This document shows positions 37,144 to 45,621 of a DNA stretch of 64,000 nt, piece after piece. Position 1 is the stretch's first letter. Every line of letters begins with the position of its first letter. This DNA is from Massilia eurypsychrophila (GTDB lineage Bacteria > Pseudomonadota > Gammaproteobacteria > Burkholderiales > Burkholderiaceae_D). Position numbers and translations under genes: made by a program. The stretch lies in assembly GCF_002760655.1 (NCBI RefSeq), contig NZ_PDOC01000007.1, positions 124,001 to 188,000 on the forward strand, in the 5' to 3' direction. A model generated the notes under the pieces. It worked only from the letters and a program-made list of their open reading frames with translations. It did not search any database and was not told the DNA's origin.

Positions 37144-38025
37144 ATGACGACACCTCGACAACGCATCCTGCTGGGCCTGATCGGCGCCGGCATCGGTCGT
37201 TCCCTCACACCGCCGATGCACGAGCAGGAGGGCGACGCCAACGGCCTGCGCTGCCTGTACCAGATCATCGACCTCGACGTGCTCGGCAAGACTGCCGACG
37301 ACGTTCCGGCGCTGCTCGACGCGGCCGAGGCAATGGGGTTCTCGGGGCTGAACATCACCTATCCGGCCAAGCAGAAAATCATCCCGCTGTTAGATGACGT
37401 CAGCGACGAGGCGCGCGCCATCGACGCCGTCAACACCGTGGTGTTCAGGGACGGCAAACGGATTGGCCACAACACCGACTGGTCCGGCTTTGCCGAGGCG
37501 TTCCGCCGCAGCCTTCCCGGCGTGGCGCTGGGCCGCGTTGTGCAGCTGGGCGCCGGCGGTGCCGGCGCGGCCACCGCGCACGCGGCGCTGGCGATGGGGG
37601 TCGAAGAGTTGAGCGTGTTCGACGTCGACCAGGCTAGAGCCGCAGACCTGGCCGCGGCCTTGTGCGCGCGCTTCGGCGCTGGGCGCGCGAGCGCCGGCAC
37701 CGACCTCGCCGCGGCGATGGCGCGCGCCGATGGCCTGATCCACGCCACGCCGACCGGCATGGCCAAGCATCCCGGCCTGCCGCTGCCGGCCGAACTGCTG
37801 CGTCCTTCGATGTGGGTGTCGGAGATTGTCTATTTCCCGCTGCAGACGGCGCTTCTGCAGGCGGCCGACGCGATCGGCTGCCGCACGATGAACGGCGGCG
37901 GCATGGCGGTATTTCAGGCGGTCCACGCCTTCGAACTGTTTACCGGCGTGGCGCCCGACAGCGCGCGCATGCTGGCCCATTTCGCCGCGCTGCAAGCGGC
38001 CCGCATCGAGGAGGAGAAGGCATGA
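37144..38025 (+). CDS. NAD-type quinate/shikimate dehydrogenase (AroE superfamily)
   Basis: This 293-residue enzyme oxidises quinate to 3-dehydroquinate and/or shikimate to 3-dehydroshikimate. The substrate site has Ser20 and Thr22 in GRSLTPPMHE; Thr in the second place is typical of quinate-using enzymes, whereas AroE has Ser. Lys76 and Asp112 (NTDWSG) are the catalytic pair. The glycine loop is GAGGAG at 136-141, and the strand after it ends in an acidic residue (SVFDVDQ) instead of the NRT/R of NADPH-specific AroE, so NAD is expected. It is the first gene of a five-gene plus-strand run. Confidence 0.9.
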   Translation: MTTPRQRILLGLIGAGIGRSLTPPMHEQEGDANGLRCLYQIIDLDVLGKTADDVPALLDAAEAMGFSGLNITYPAKQKIIPLLDDVSDEARAIDAVNTVVFRDGKRIGHNTDWSGFAEAFRRSLPGVALGRVVQLGAGGAGAATAHAALAMGVEELSVFDVDQARAADLAAALCARFGAGRASAGTDLAAAMARADGLIHATPTGMAKHPGLPLPAELLRPSMWVSEIVYFPLQTALLQAADAIGCRTMNGGGMAVFQAVHAFELFTGVAPDSARMLAHFAALQAARIEEEKA

Positions 38026-38897
38026 AAACACAGGAAAACCATCCCGAGCCGAGCAACCCGCTGGGCATCGACGGCGTCGAATTCATCGAGTACGCGACGG
38101 CCGAGCCGCTGGCGCTGGGCGCCGTGCTCGAGACGATGGGCTTCGTTCAGGTCGGGCGGCACCGCTCGCGCGAGGTGGTGCTGTATCGCCAGGGCGACAT
38201 GAACGTGGTGGTCAATGCCGATGCCGATTCGTGGTCGAGCACGGACGCCGAACATGGCGCCACCTCGCTGACGGCGATCGCGCTGCGGGTGCGCAATGCC
38301 GGCGAGGCCTACCAGCACGCGCTCGACCGCGGCGCCTGGGCGATTCCGACCCGCGCCGGCGCGATGGAGCTCAACATCCCCGGCGTGCACGGCGCCGGCG
38401 ACTCGGTAATCTACTTCGTCGAGCGCTATCCGGACTTCTCGATCTACGACGTCGATTTCAAGCTGGCCGACGCGGCGCGCGCGCATCCGCCGGCGCTGGC
38501 CGGTCTGCACTTTTTCGGCGTGGTGCAGGCGATCCGGCGCGACCGCAGCGCCGAGTGGATCGATTTCTATCAACAGCTGATGAATTTCCAGCCGCTGCCA
38601 AGCGGCACCGGCTTCGGCATCCTGCCGCGCGGGACCATGCTGGCCAGCCCGTGCGGCAAATTCTGCCTGCAGCTGGTCGAGCCGCCGGAAGGCACCGACG
38701 ACGTCCACTGGGACGAAGAACTGATCCGGGTCGGCTTCGGCACGCCGGACGTGGCGTCGGCGATGGCGCTGCTGGCCGAGCGCGGCGTGACGTTCGTCGA
38801 CCGCCCGCCGGTGCAGCCGAGCGAGAAGGGCGCGCTGACGCAGATGTTCCGCGGCAGCGTGAACTTCGAGCTGGTGGCCAGTCCGGCCTTGAACTGA
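38022..38897 (+). CDS. HPPD/glyoxalase-fold protein, like the C-terminal domain of QuiC/QsuB
   Basis: This 291-residue protein looks like 4-hydroxyphenylpyruvate dioxygenase (VEFIEYAT start, LAGLHFFGVVQ, final FELVASP). In Pseudomonas QuiC1 and Corynebacterium QsuB such a domain is fused behind a TIM-barrel 3-dehydroshikimate dehydratase. Here it is a separate gene placed before the dehydratase. Of the three expected HPPD iron ligands I see His163 and Glu283, but Arg236 appears where the second histidine is usual, so dioxygenase activity is doubtful. The start overlaps the dehydrogenase stop (ATGA). It may support or stabilise the dehydratase. Confidence 0.75.
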   Translation: MKTQENHPEPSNPLGIDGVEFIEYATAEPLALGAVLETMGFVQVGRHRSREVVLYRQGDMNVVVNADADSWSSTDAEHGATSLTAIALRVRNAGEAYQHALDRGAWAIPTRAGAMELNIPGVHGAGDSVIYFVERYPDFSIYDVDFKLADAARAHPPALAGLHFFGVVQAIRRDRSAEWIDFYQQLMNFQPLPSGTGFGILPRGTMLASPCGKFCLQLVEPPEGTDDVHWDEELIRVGFGTPDVASAMALLAERGVTFVDRPPVQPSEKGALTQMFRGSVNFELVASPALN

Positions 38898-38910
38898 CAG
38901 GAAGGGCGCC

Positions 38911-39798
38911 ATGAACCTGTCAAACTTCGGGATGGACACCGTCACCCTGGCCGGCACGCTGGAAGCGAAACTCGACGCCTCGCGCGTGGCCGGCTTTTCG
39001 CAGCTGATGTTGTGGGCCAAGGACCTGGTCAATTATCCGGGCGGCCTCGATGCGGCGGTGCAGCTGGTGCGCCGCAGCGGCGTGCGCGTCACCGGCATCC
39101 AGGTGATGCGCGACTATGAAGGCCTGTCCGGCACCCTGCACGACTACAAGGTCGATGTCGCCAAGAGCATGATGGAAATTTGCCGCGCGGTCGGCTCGCC
39201 CTTGCTGATGGTGTGTTCGTCCACGTCCAAGCACGCCAGCGGCGAGCCGGCAAAAATCGCGCGCGACCTGGCCAAGCTGGCTACGCTGGGCGTGCCGCTG
39301 AACGTCAAGGTCGGCTTCGAGGCGCTGTCGTGGGGGCGTAACATCAGCGAATACCAGCAGGCGTGGGAAGTGGTCGAAATGGCCGACCATTCCAACCTCG
39401 GCATCGTGATCGATTCGTTCCACATGCTGGCCAACGGCGCCGAACTCGATAGCCTCGGGCAGATCCCCGGCAGTAAAATCGCCATGGTGCAGCTGTCGGA
39501 CTTCATGTGGCGCGAGATCCGTTCGTCGGAGGAGCGCATCGAGACGGCGCGCCACCTGCGCGTATTTCCCGGCGAAGGCGAACATTCGGCCGAGCTGTCG
39601 GCGCTGGTGCGCTCGATCGACCGCGCCGGCTACCGCGGCGATTACAGCTTCGAGGTGTTCAACGACGACTTCCTGCAAATGGCGCCGGAGCTGGTGGCGC
39701 TGCGCGCGCGCCGCTCGGCCAAGTGGGTGACCGACCAGGTGCTGCGGCGCAGCCTGCAGATCCGCGCGCCGGCGCGCGCAGTGCAGATGTCTTCATAG
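38911..39798 (+). CDS. TIM-barrel 3-dehydroshikimate dehydratase (sugar-phosphate isomerase fold)
   Basis: This 295-residue protein has the AP-endonuclease-2/xylose-isomerase-like fold. Candidate metal ligands follow the QuiC pattern: Glu137 (VGFEALSW), Asp168 (VIDSFH), Gln194 (MVQLSD) and Glu248 (YSFEVFND). It would dehydrate 3-dehydroshikimate to protocatechuate, which feeds PcaGH. At 295 residues it is only the barrel domain, with the usual C-terminal HPPD-like part encoded by the preceding gene 13 bases upstream. The enzyme activity is inferred from motifs and cluster context. Confidence 0.82.
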   Translation: MNLSNFGMDTVTLAGTLEAKLDASRVAGFSQLMLWAKDLVNYPGGLDAAVQLVRRSGVRVTGIQVMRDYEGLSGTLHDYKVDVAKSMMEICRAVGSPLLMVCSSTSKHASGEPAKIARDLAKLATLGVPLNVKVGFEALSWGRNISEYQQAWEVVEMADHSNLGIVIDSFHMLANGAELDSLGQIPGSKIAMVQLSDFMWREIRSSEERIETARHLRVFPGEGEHSAELSALVRSIDRAGYRGDYSFEVFNDDFLQMAPELVALRARRSAKWVTDQVLRRSLQIRAPARAVQMSS

Positions 39799-39859
39799 CC
39801 GCAAAATTCGCCGGCACCGGGATAACCCGGGCGGGCGCCATAATAATAGTGGAGACAAC

Positions 39860-41161
39860 ATGAATTTATCGAGTAACCCGGCCAGCGCGCTGCTGGGCGC
39901 AAACACCGGCAGGGGCAGGGTACGCTGGGGCATGCTGGCGCTGGTGTTCTTCGCCACCACCCTCAACTACATCGACCGCGCCGCGCTCGGCATCTTGCAG
40001 CCGGTGCTGGCCAAGACGATGCAGTGGACGGCGCAGGACTACGCCAACATCAATTTCTGGTTCCAGGTCGGCTACGCGATCGGCTATGTCGCGCAGGGCC
40101 GCTTCATGGACGCCGTCGGCGTCAAGCGCGGCTTCGCGCTGGCGGTGCTGGTGTGGAGCATCGCCGCCGCGGCGCACGGCTTTGCATCTAGCGTGTTCGG
40201 CTTCATGATCTGCCGCTTCATGCTCGGATTGTCCGAGGCCGGCAACTACCCGGCCTGCATCAAGACCACGCGCCTGTGGTTCCCGGTCGGCGAGCGCGGC
40301 GTCGCGGTCGGCATCTTCAACGCCGGCACCAACGTAGGCGCCATGGTCACGCCGATGCTGGTGCCGTTTGTGCTGGCGGTGTGGGGCTGGCAGCAGGTGT
40401 TCTGGGTGATCGGCGGCGCCGGCGCGGTGTGGCTGTTTTTCTGGTGGCGCAACTACCACGATCCGGACCAGCATCCAACTGTCAGCAAGGCCGAGCTGGC
40501 GCACATCCAGGGCGCGGCCGAACCGGCCGGCGAGAAGATCGCGTTTCGCGACGTGATCCGCATGCGCGCAACCTGGACCTTCGCGATCGGCCACATGCTG
40601 ACGGCGCCGGTGTTCTGGTTTTACCTGTACTGGCTGCCGCCTTACCTGAACCAGCAGTACCAGCTCGGCATCAGCATCACCCAGCTTGGCGCGCCGCTGA
40701 TCGTCATCTACCTGATGGCCGATATCGGCAGCATCGCCGGCGGCGGCTTGTCCTCCTGGCTGATCGTACGCGGCATGCGCGCCATCCCGGCGCGGCTGGT
40801 GACGATGCTGCTGTGCGGCCTGTGCATCGCGCCGATCATGTTCGTCTCGTCGGCCAAGGGGCTGTGGATGGCGGTAGCCTACATCTCGGTGGCGATCGCC
40901 GCGCACCAGGCGTGGACGGCCAACATCTGGAGCCTGGCGATGGACATGGCGCCGAAGAACGCGGTGGCGTCGATGTTCGGTATCGGCGGCACCTGTTCGG
41001 CCATCGGCGGCATGTTCATGACGCAGATCGTCGGCTTCGTGCTGACCCGCAGCGACAACAACTACACGCTGCTGTTTACGATGATCCCGGCCACCTACTT
41101 CATCGCACTGGTGTGGATCTGGCTGATGCACCCGCGGGCGGCAAAGCCGGCCAGCGCGTGA
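39860..41161 (+). CDS. MFS transporter, anion:cation symporter type (probable quinate/shikimate or aromatic acid uptake)
   Basis: This 433-residue inner-membrane carrier has about 12 transmembrane segments. The ACS-family landmarks are LNYIDRAALGILQP near the first helix, RFMDAVGVKRG after helix 2, and ICRFMLGLSEAGNYPACIK. It is in the same run as the dehydrogenase and dehydratase, preceded by GGAGACA. Inference: it brings in quinate or shikimate released in the periplasm. Confidence 0.92.
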   Translation: MNLSSNPASALLGANTGRGRVRWGMLALVFFATTLNYIDRAALGILQPVLAKTMQWTAQDYANINFWFQVGYAIGYVAQGRFMDAVGVKRGFALAVLVWSIAAAAHGFASSVFGFMICRFMLGLSEAGNYPACIKTTRLWFPVGERGVAVGIFNAGTNVGAMVTPMLVPFVLAVWGWQQVFWVIGGAGAVWLFFWWRNYHDPDQHPTVSKAELAHIQGAAEPAGEKIAFRDVIRMRATWTFAIGHMLTAPVFWFYLYWLPPYLNQQYQLGISITQLGAPLIVIYLMADIGSIAGGGLSSWLIVRGMRAIPARLVTMLLCGLCIAPIMFVSSAKGLWMAVAYISVAIAAHQAWTANIWSLAMDMAPKNAVASMFGIGGTCSAIGGMFMTQIVGFVLTRSDNNYTLLFTMIPATYFIALVWIWLMHPRAAKPASA

Positions 41162-41176
41162 ACGGTCGGAGCGATC

Positions 41177-41512
41177 ATGAGACCGTCTTCACTGCTGCGC
41201 ATCGAACGGCTCGATGCGCTGATCGCCGAACTGTCGGTACGCGGCCTGGGTAACTTCGCAGTCGTCGATTTTCTAGACTGTTCGGCCTCTTCGGCGCGCA
41301 ACTACCTGCTCGAGCTGCGCGATGCCGGCGTTGTCGTGCCAGTTCCGGGAAGCGCGCCGGAGTGCGCCGACAAGACCGTCTATCGCCTCTCCGGCGACCA
41401 TTTGCTGGTCGACGGGTTCAAGGTGGTGCTGGCGCGCGCGCGCGGCGGCCCCTGCGCCATGCCGATGCGCGATCCGCTGGTGGCCGCCCTGTTCGGCGGG
41501 GCGCGGCAGTAA
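41177..41512 (+). CDS. Small winged-helix-like DNA-binding protein, unknown target
   Basis: This 111-residue product has an N-terminal segment reading like a helix-turn-helix: LLRIERLDALIAELSVRGLGNFAVVDFLDCSASSARNYLLELRDAGVV, that is helix, spacer, recognition helix. It follows the transporter by 15 bases. A truncated copy of the same gene, similar over about 170 bases, lies at 60131-60302. This suggests a paralogous family in this genome. Function unknown; the family would be expected to regulate transcription. Confidence 0.65.
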   Translation: MRPSSLLRIERLDALIAELSVRGLGNFAVVDFLDCSASSARNYLLELRDAGVVVPVPGSAPECADKTVYRLSGDHLLVDGFKVVLARARGGPCAMPMRDPLVAALFGGARQ

Positions 41513-41514
41513 AG

Positions 41515-41898
41515 CATCGACGCGAAAAAGCGCCTGGCGGAACGCCCGGCAGGCGCCGTTTACCTGTGAACTGTTGCTGCCGTAGGAGATGCCGTTTTCA
41601 GCCGGTGCGGTGACGTTGAAAAACGCCAGCAACGGCACGTTTTGAGCGTTGAATACCATGGCCAACATAGGCGGAAGCGCCGTGCAACGCACCGCTGACG
41701 GTCGGATTGACCGAATTAACGCCGCAATCTTCAAACAGTACGGTTGCGCACACGTTCGAAGCTGACGTGGTCGGCGTTAGCGTGCCGTTGAAAAAATCTG
41801 GCGTCCGAAAAGTTAATGCTGACTTGACCTGTCATGGCCGTTGAATGTGCCAGAGCTTCACCGGCAATCATGGTAATAAGGCCATGTTTCAGTTTCAT
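41515..41898 (-). pseudogene. Frameshifted secreted-protein gene (PEP-CTERM-like remnant)
   Basis: Read on the minus strand, an ATG at 41898 opens MKLKHGLITMIAGEALAHS, a signal-peptide-like start. The sense then moves to a second frame reading FFNGTLTPTTSASNVC and CGVNSVNPTVSGALHGAS, and to a third reading NVPLLAFFNVTAPAENG. At least two frameshifts are needed to join these. The composition (Asn, Thr, Ser-rich, paired Cys) resembles small secreted proteins near PEP-CTERM genes. No sorting motif is left. It could also reflect sequencing indels. Confidence 0.5.
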
Positions 41899-42174
41899 TA
41901 TTTTTCCCGTGTTTGGTTTGATGACAGTTTTCAAGCATACATCGTGCCTAACAAGATAAACCGATAAAACGGGGCACTTACCATAGGTCGACAAACATGC
42001 CAAATATTAATCCTTGTCGATAAATTTTACAGAATGTCGTCTGAAACCTTTTTCGAAAAATAAACATTGAAAAAAATCATAGCGTTGCATGCAATGGCAC
42101 AATTAATGCTTGGATAAATACACCATGGACGAAAAAGACGGCATGGAAAAATCGAAACTTTCTTGAAAGGGAAG

Positions 42175-42822
42175 ATGATGAAACAACTAGGGATGCACCA
42201 TACCAACACAAAAACCAAATCATTAACGATCGCCGTCGTGTTGGCGACCGTATTCGGATTCGGGTCTGCGCATGCAGCCCTGATGAACTGTCCAGCTTCA
42301 TTTGTCACGGACGCGACGGCCAAGGTCGAAAATGCGGCCGGAACCAACACGGCGGCGAGTGCTTGTCAATATCTCACCCCAGCGGATCCTAGTAACGTGG
42401 CATCGATTTCCAACATCAATGCAGCTGGCTTCTTCGGTTCTACTAACTGGACCCTGAATACGGGGAATCTTCAGGTCGAGCCCACCAACGGTGAGTTAGG
42501 GACGTGGGCAATTACAACAGCCAATTTTGCCCTGAACGATTACATTATTGTTTTTAAGGATGGCCAGGACACCAACCTGGTTGCATTCCTTTTCAACGAG
42601 CTGTTCACGAGCGGCGTATGGTCGACGCCGTTTACGAATCCACCGTTCGACGTGAGAAATCCAAAGGATGTTTCACACTTCACGATTGCTCAGCGTCCTG
42701 GGGAAATTCCATGCACGGTCAACTGCGACCCGCAGGAAGTGCCGGAACCAGGCAACGTCGCGCTGTTTAGCATCGGCATCCTGGGAGCTGCTGCGGCACT
42801 GCGCCGGCGGCGCCAGAAATAA
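42175..42822 (+). CDS. PEP-CTERM sorting-domain protein
   Basis: This 215-residue exported protein has a signal peptide ending AHAAL, a mature domain rich in Asn and Thr (CQYLTPADPSNVASISNINAAGFFG) and a C-terminal sorting tail: VPEPGN, a hydrophobic helix (ALFSIGILGAAAAL) and RRRRQK. In this system exosortase EpsH/XrtA cleaves at the PEP motif; no exosortase gene is in the window. The gene is preceded by AAAGGGA and two adjacent ATG codons (42175 and 42178). The upstream 270 bases are AT-rich, unlike the catabolic genes. Confidence 0.88.
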   Translation: MMKQLGMHHTNTKTKSLTIAVVLATVFGFGSAHAALMNCPASFVTDATAKVENAAGTNTAASACQYLTPADPSNVASISNINAAGFFGSTNWTLNTGNLQVEPTNGELGTWAITTANFALNDYIIVFKDGQDTNLVAFLFNELFTSGVWSTPFTNPPFDVRNPKDVSHFTIAQRPGEIPCTVNCDPQEVPEPGNVALFSIGILGAAAALRRRRQK

Positions 42823-42836
42823 CTCAGGCATGCATT

Positions 42837-42876
42837 AAAAATGCCGGTCAGCTTGTGAGCTGACCGGCATTTTTTT
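42837..42876. terminator. Strong bidirectional terminator
   Basis: Two perfectly complementary 17-base arms (AAAAATGCCGGTCAGCT and its complement) surround a TGTG loop, with T runs on both strands. It serves the convergent PEP-CTERM gene and the S8 protease gene. Confidence 0.93.
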
Positions 42877-42888
42877 CGGCGAACCGTT

Positions 42889-44634
42889 TTAGCGATTGAC
42901 CTGGACGGTCTTGCCCGATGCGTTGCCTGCCGCGTCGCTTGCGACCGCCTGGATCGTATGCGTGCCACGCGAAGCCTTGCGCGCATTCCAGTTGTAGGAT
43001 AGCGAAGCATTGCCGGTCGCAACCAGGGCGCCGTCGATGTACAGGCGGACCGAGGTGACCGCGACGTTATCGCTGGCGCTGACGCTGATGCCGACGTTGC
43101 CGTTCACGGTTGCACCTGCTGCAGGATTAGCGATAGTGACGGAGGGAGCGACGGTATCGGCGGTGACCGTGTTAGCCACTGTGACATTGACCGTGCTCGA
43201 CGACGAGTTGCCGGCTGCGTCGTACGCCTTGGCGACCAGCGAGGTTACGCCATCGGCACGCGAGGTGGTGTCCCAGCTGAAGCTATAAGGCGAGGCGGGT
43301 TCGGTGCCCACCAGGGCGCCGCCGGCGTACAGTTCGACGCGGGTCACGCCCACGTTGTCAGCGGCGCTGGCGTTCACGACCACAATGCCCTTGACGGTGC
43401 TGCCCGGTGCGCTGACCGACACGGTCGGCGCCTGGAAATCGGTCGTTACGCTGCCACGCGCAGCGGCCACGGCGCGCGCCGCGTTGATGCGGCCGGCGCC
43501 GGAGTAATCGTCGCGGCCGGCCACGCCGATGTCGTCGGCGCTCGAGGCAAGGATGCTGTCGACTTGTGAAGGTTGCAGTGCAGGATTGGCGGACAGCATC
43601 AGGGCCACCACGCTTGCCGTCAGCGGGCTGGAGAACGAAGTGCCGTTGACGGCGCCGTAGCCACCGCCGGCGGTGGTGGTATAGATGCCCTCGCCAGGTG
43701 CCGCAACGTCGACGGCCGGGCCGTACGCCGACCAGCTTGGACGCCCGTCGGCGGAGTTGGTCGCTGCGACGGTGATGATGTCCAAGGTGTTGGCACTGCC
43801 GTCGTAGGCGCCGGTGTTGCCGGCTGAAGCGACTACCAGGCCGCCCCTGCTGCGCATGTACTGCGCTGCAGTATGCACCGCTGCCACGTTGGAAACGATA
43901 TAGCTGATGTTGGCAACGCGCGCGCCGTTGTCGGCGGCGAAGGTGATGGCGTTGGTAACGGTGCTGTAGTACGAAATGCCGCCCGACGCGTTGGCAATAC
44001 GTAGTGGCATGATTTTGGCGTTCCACGCGCCGCCGGTTACACCGGCCGCGTTGTTGCCGATTGCTGCCGCCACGCCCGCAACCTTAGTGCCGTGGCCGTT
44101 GATGTCGGTGGTGTTGTTATTGTTGTCGAAGAAGTTCCAGCCCGGGACCATGCGTGCAGCCAGGTCGGGATGGGTGCTGTCGACACCACCGTCCAGAATG
44201 GCGATGGTGATACCCGCGCCGGTGGCGGTGTCCCATGCCACCGATGCGCCGATTTTCGGCAGGTGCCAAGCGCTGGCGTAATAGGTGTCAGAAGGCGTCA
44301 TTTGCGGCGGCAGTTCGCCGTCGAGTTCGACGAACTTGATGTGCGGATTGCGCTCAAGCGCCTGCAGCAAGGCCGTCTCGCGGCCGGCAGGCACGTCGAC
44401 GAGATACATATTCACACCCCTCATCTTGCGCGCGCCCTGGGCGCCGTGAGTCTTGATGATCTTGTTGAACTCGGCAACCGGCAGGCCCGCGCGCGGCGCC
44501 ACCAGGATGCGGCCGGCGGCGAAGCGCTCAGGCTTTGCGGCATGGGCCGTCGCTGGAACCATGGAAGCGGCGGTGGCGGCAAAGGCGGTGGCCAGGGCGA
44601 GGCGTGCTGGGGAGAAACGGAAGAAGTGGTGCAT
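42889..44634 (-). CDS. Secreted subtilisin-like S8 serine protease with two C-terminal Ig-like domains
   Basis: This 581-residue protein has a signal peptide (cleavage near AHAA, residue 32), a propeptide-like region to about residue 110, and an S8 catalytic domain. The triad is Asp148 (AILDGGVD), His181 (NGHGTKVAG) and Ser333 (NGTSFSSP), with the oxyanion Asn in SAGN. From about residue 400 two bacterial Ig-like repeats follow, each with DNVGV or DNVAV and YDAAGNSS- or SDAAGN-type ends. A likely cyclic-di-GMP riboswitch lies about 145 bases upstream. A decayed paralogue is next door at 45622-46632. Confidence 0.95.
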   Translation of the reverse strand: MHHFFRFSPARLALATAFAATAASMVPATAHAAKPERFAAGRILVAPRAGLPVAEFNKIIKTHGAQGARKMRGVNMYLVDVPAGRETALLQALERNPHIKFVELDGELPPQMTPSDTYYASAWHLPKIGASVAWDTATGAGITIAILDGGVDSTHPDLAARMVPGWNFFDNNNNTTDINGHGTKVAGVAAAIGNNAAGVTGGAWNAKIMPLRIANASGGISYYSTVTNAITFAADNGARVANISYIVSNVAAVHTAAQYMRSRGGLVVASAGNTGAYDGSANTLDIITVAATNSADGRPSWSAYGPAVDVAAPGEGIYTTTAGGGYGAVNGTSFSSPLTASVVALMLSANPALQPSQVDSILASSADDIGVAGRDDYSGAGRINAARAVAAARGSVTTDFQAPTVSVSAPGSTVKGIVVVNASAADNVGVTRVELYAGGALVGTEPASPYSFSWDTTSRADGVTSLVAKAYDAAGNSSSSTVNVTVANTVTADTVAPSVTIANPAAGATVNGNVGISVSASDNVAVTSVRLYIDGALVATGNASLSYNWNARKASRGTHTIQAVASDAAGNASGKTVQVNR

Positions 44635-44779
44635 GGTGAGTCCTTAGTTCGAATGAGTTTCGGAACAGGACGACTGGAGGACGCTGCATGAGGAGGCACC
44701 TTGATGGAGGATGCTCATCCGTTTGGTGACAAAATTCCATGCTCCGTCACGCGGCGATGTGCGCTCAGGTTGCGATTCT

Positions 44780-44859
44780 GGCAGTCCTGCCGTCGTGGGG
44801 CCGATGGGCCCGTTAGACCGATGACTTTGCGTCGCCTGCTTTCGCAGGCTTTGCGTTTT
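44780..44859 (-). ncRNA. Candidate cyclic-di-GMP-I (GEMM) riboswitch upstream of the S8 protease
   Basis: On the minus strand the region reads AAAACGCAAAGCC, a hairpin with a GAAA tetraloop (GCCTGC-GAAA-GCAGGC, plus-strand 44834-44849), then GACGCAAAGTCATCGGTCTAA, and later GGCAGGACTGCC. This order (GCAAA...GNRA hairpin...GACGCAAAG-C-GG-CTAA) is the hallmark of the GEMM-I aptamer. It lies in the 5' leader of the protease gene with the correct orientation. The expression platform was not resolved. Identified by eye, not by covariance search. Confidence 0.78.
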
Positions 44860-44899
44860 ACAGATTGCTTGGATGCAATGCTAACGCGAAATATTCCTA

Positions 44900-45621
44900 G
44901 AAACAATTGAATCGACAAGAATGTTTGCGATTTTCGGCACATTGTTCGCAACGAGATGCCGCGCAACAACAAACTTCGCCTTTATTAACTTAATTTCTAC
45001 CGGAATTGGATACAAGAAAGGTTTCTTTATTCTTAAATATATTGACGATCTGGCTAGCTATTAGCTGTCCGCTATTCTGTTTGTATAATCAATAGCCAGT
45101 CAGTATCGGAAACTAAAAAATTTTAAAAATAGTTCAGGTCATGCGCACTTTGGCGGCAGCAACACCGTGTTGACGCGGTCGCGGTCGCGGTCGCGATCGC
45201 GATCAAACGTCAACGCAGCCGATAACGTGGGCGTCGCGCGCGGCAAGCTCAATGGAACGGTACTTTGGTTGCCAATTGTGCATATTACCCGCACCGATAC
45301 AAGAGAAAATGTTCACTGAAAACAATGCATGTACGTGTTGTTTGTTAAATCCCCGTCGTCTTAGATGACGGCATTAGTAACAATTTGTTAGGGGTGGTCA
45401 GTCTCGGTTATCGCATTACCCCGGTTGCGGCTGCCTATTATTGTTCATTGTTAATATCACGATAAGGGGAAACCTGGAAAGAACGGAAATCGCGTTCTCC
45501 GAAAATATCGTTTTGCCTATAAACGTTTGTAGGATGCCAGACGATGTTGGCGATGATTAATATAACGGTTATCAAGAGAAGCTCTTAAATATGTGCGGAA
45601 ACATCAGTATGCCTGCGGCCG
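44900..45621. other. Long AT-rich intergenic region
   Basis: About 720 bases hold no convincing gene. Visible elements are a run of hexamers, GCGGTC three times then GCGATC twice, near 45176-45208; a pair CCGTC/GACGG at about 45350-45372; and a perfect 13-base palindrome TAACAATTTGTTA at 45378-45390. The 5' half of the neighbouring broken protease gene is absent from it. Confidence 0.5.

Noticed and set aside
38022-38897. Genuine 4-hydroxyphenylpyruvate dioxygenase
   Set aside because: The protein is shorter than HPPD, one metal histidine appears replaced by arginine, and the neighbours are quinate genes, not tyrosine catabolism.
41731-42003. A 90-codon intact minus-strand gene
   Set aside because: The sense of the protein moves to other frames after residue 35 or so. 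I treat the locus as a frameshifted pseudogene instead.
45176-45208. Possible CRISPR-like or iteron array
   Set aside because: The hexamer repeats are contiguous with no spacers and too few for a CRISPR or an origin.
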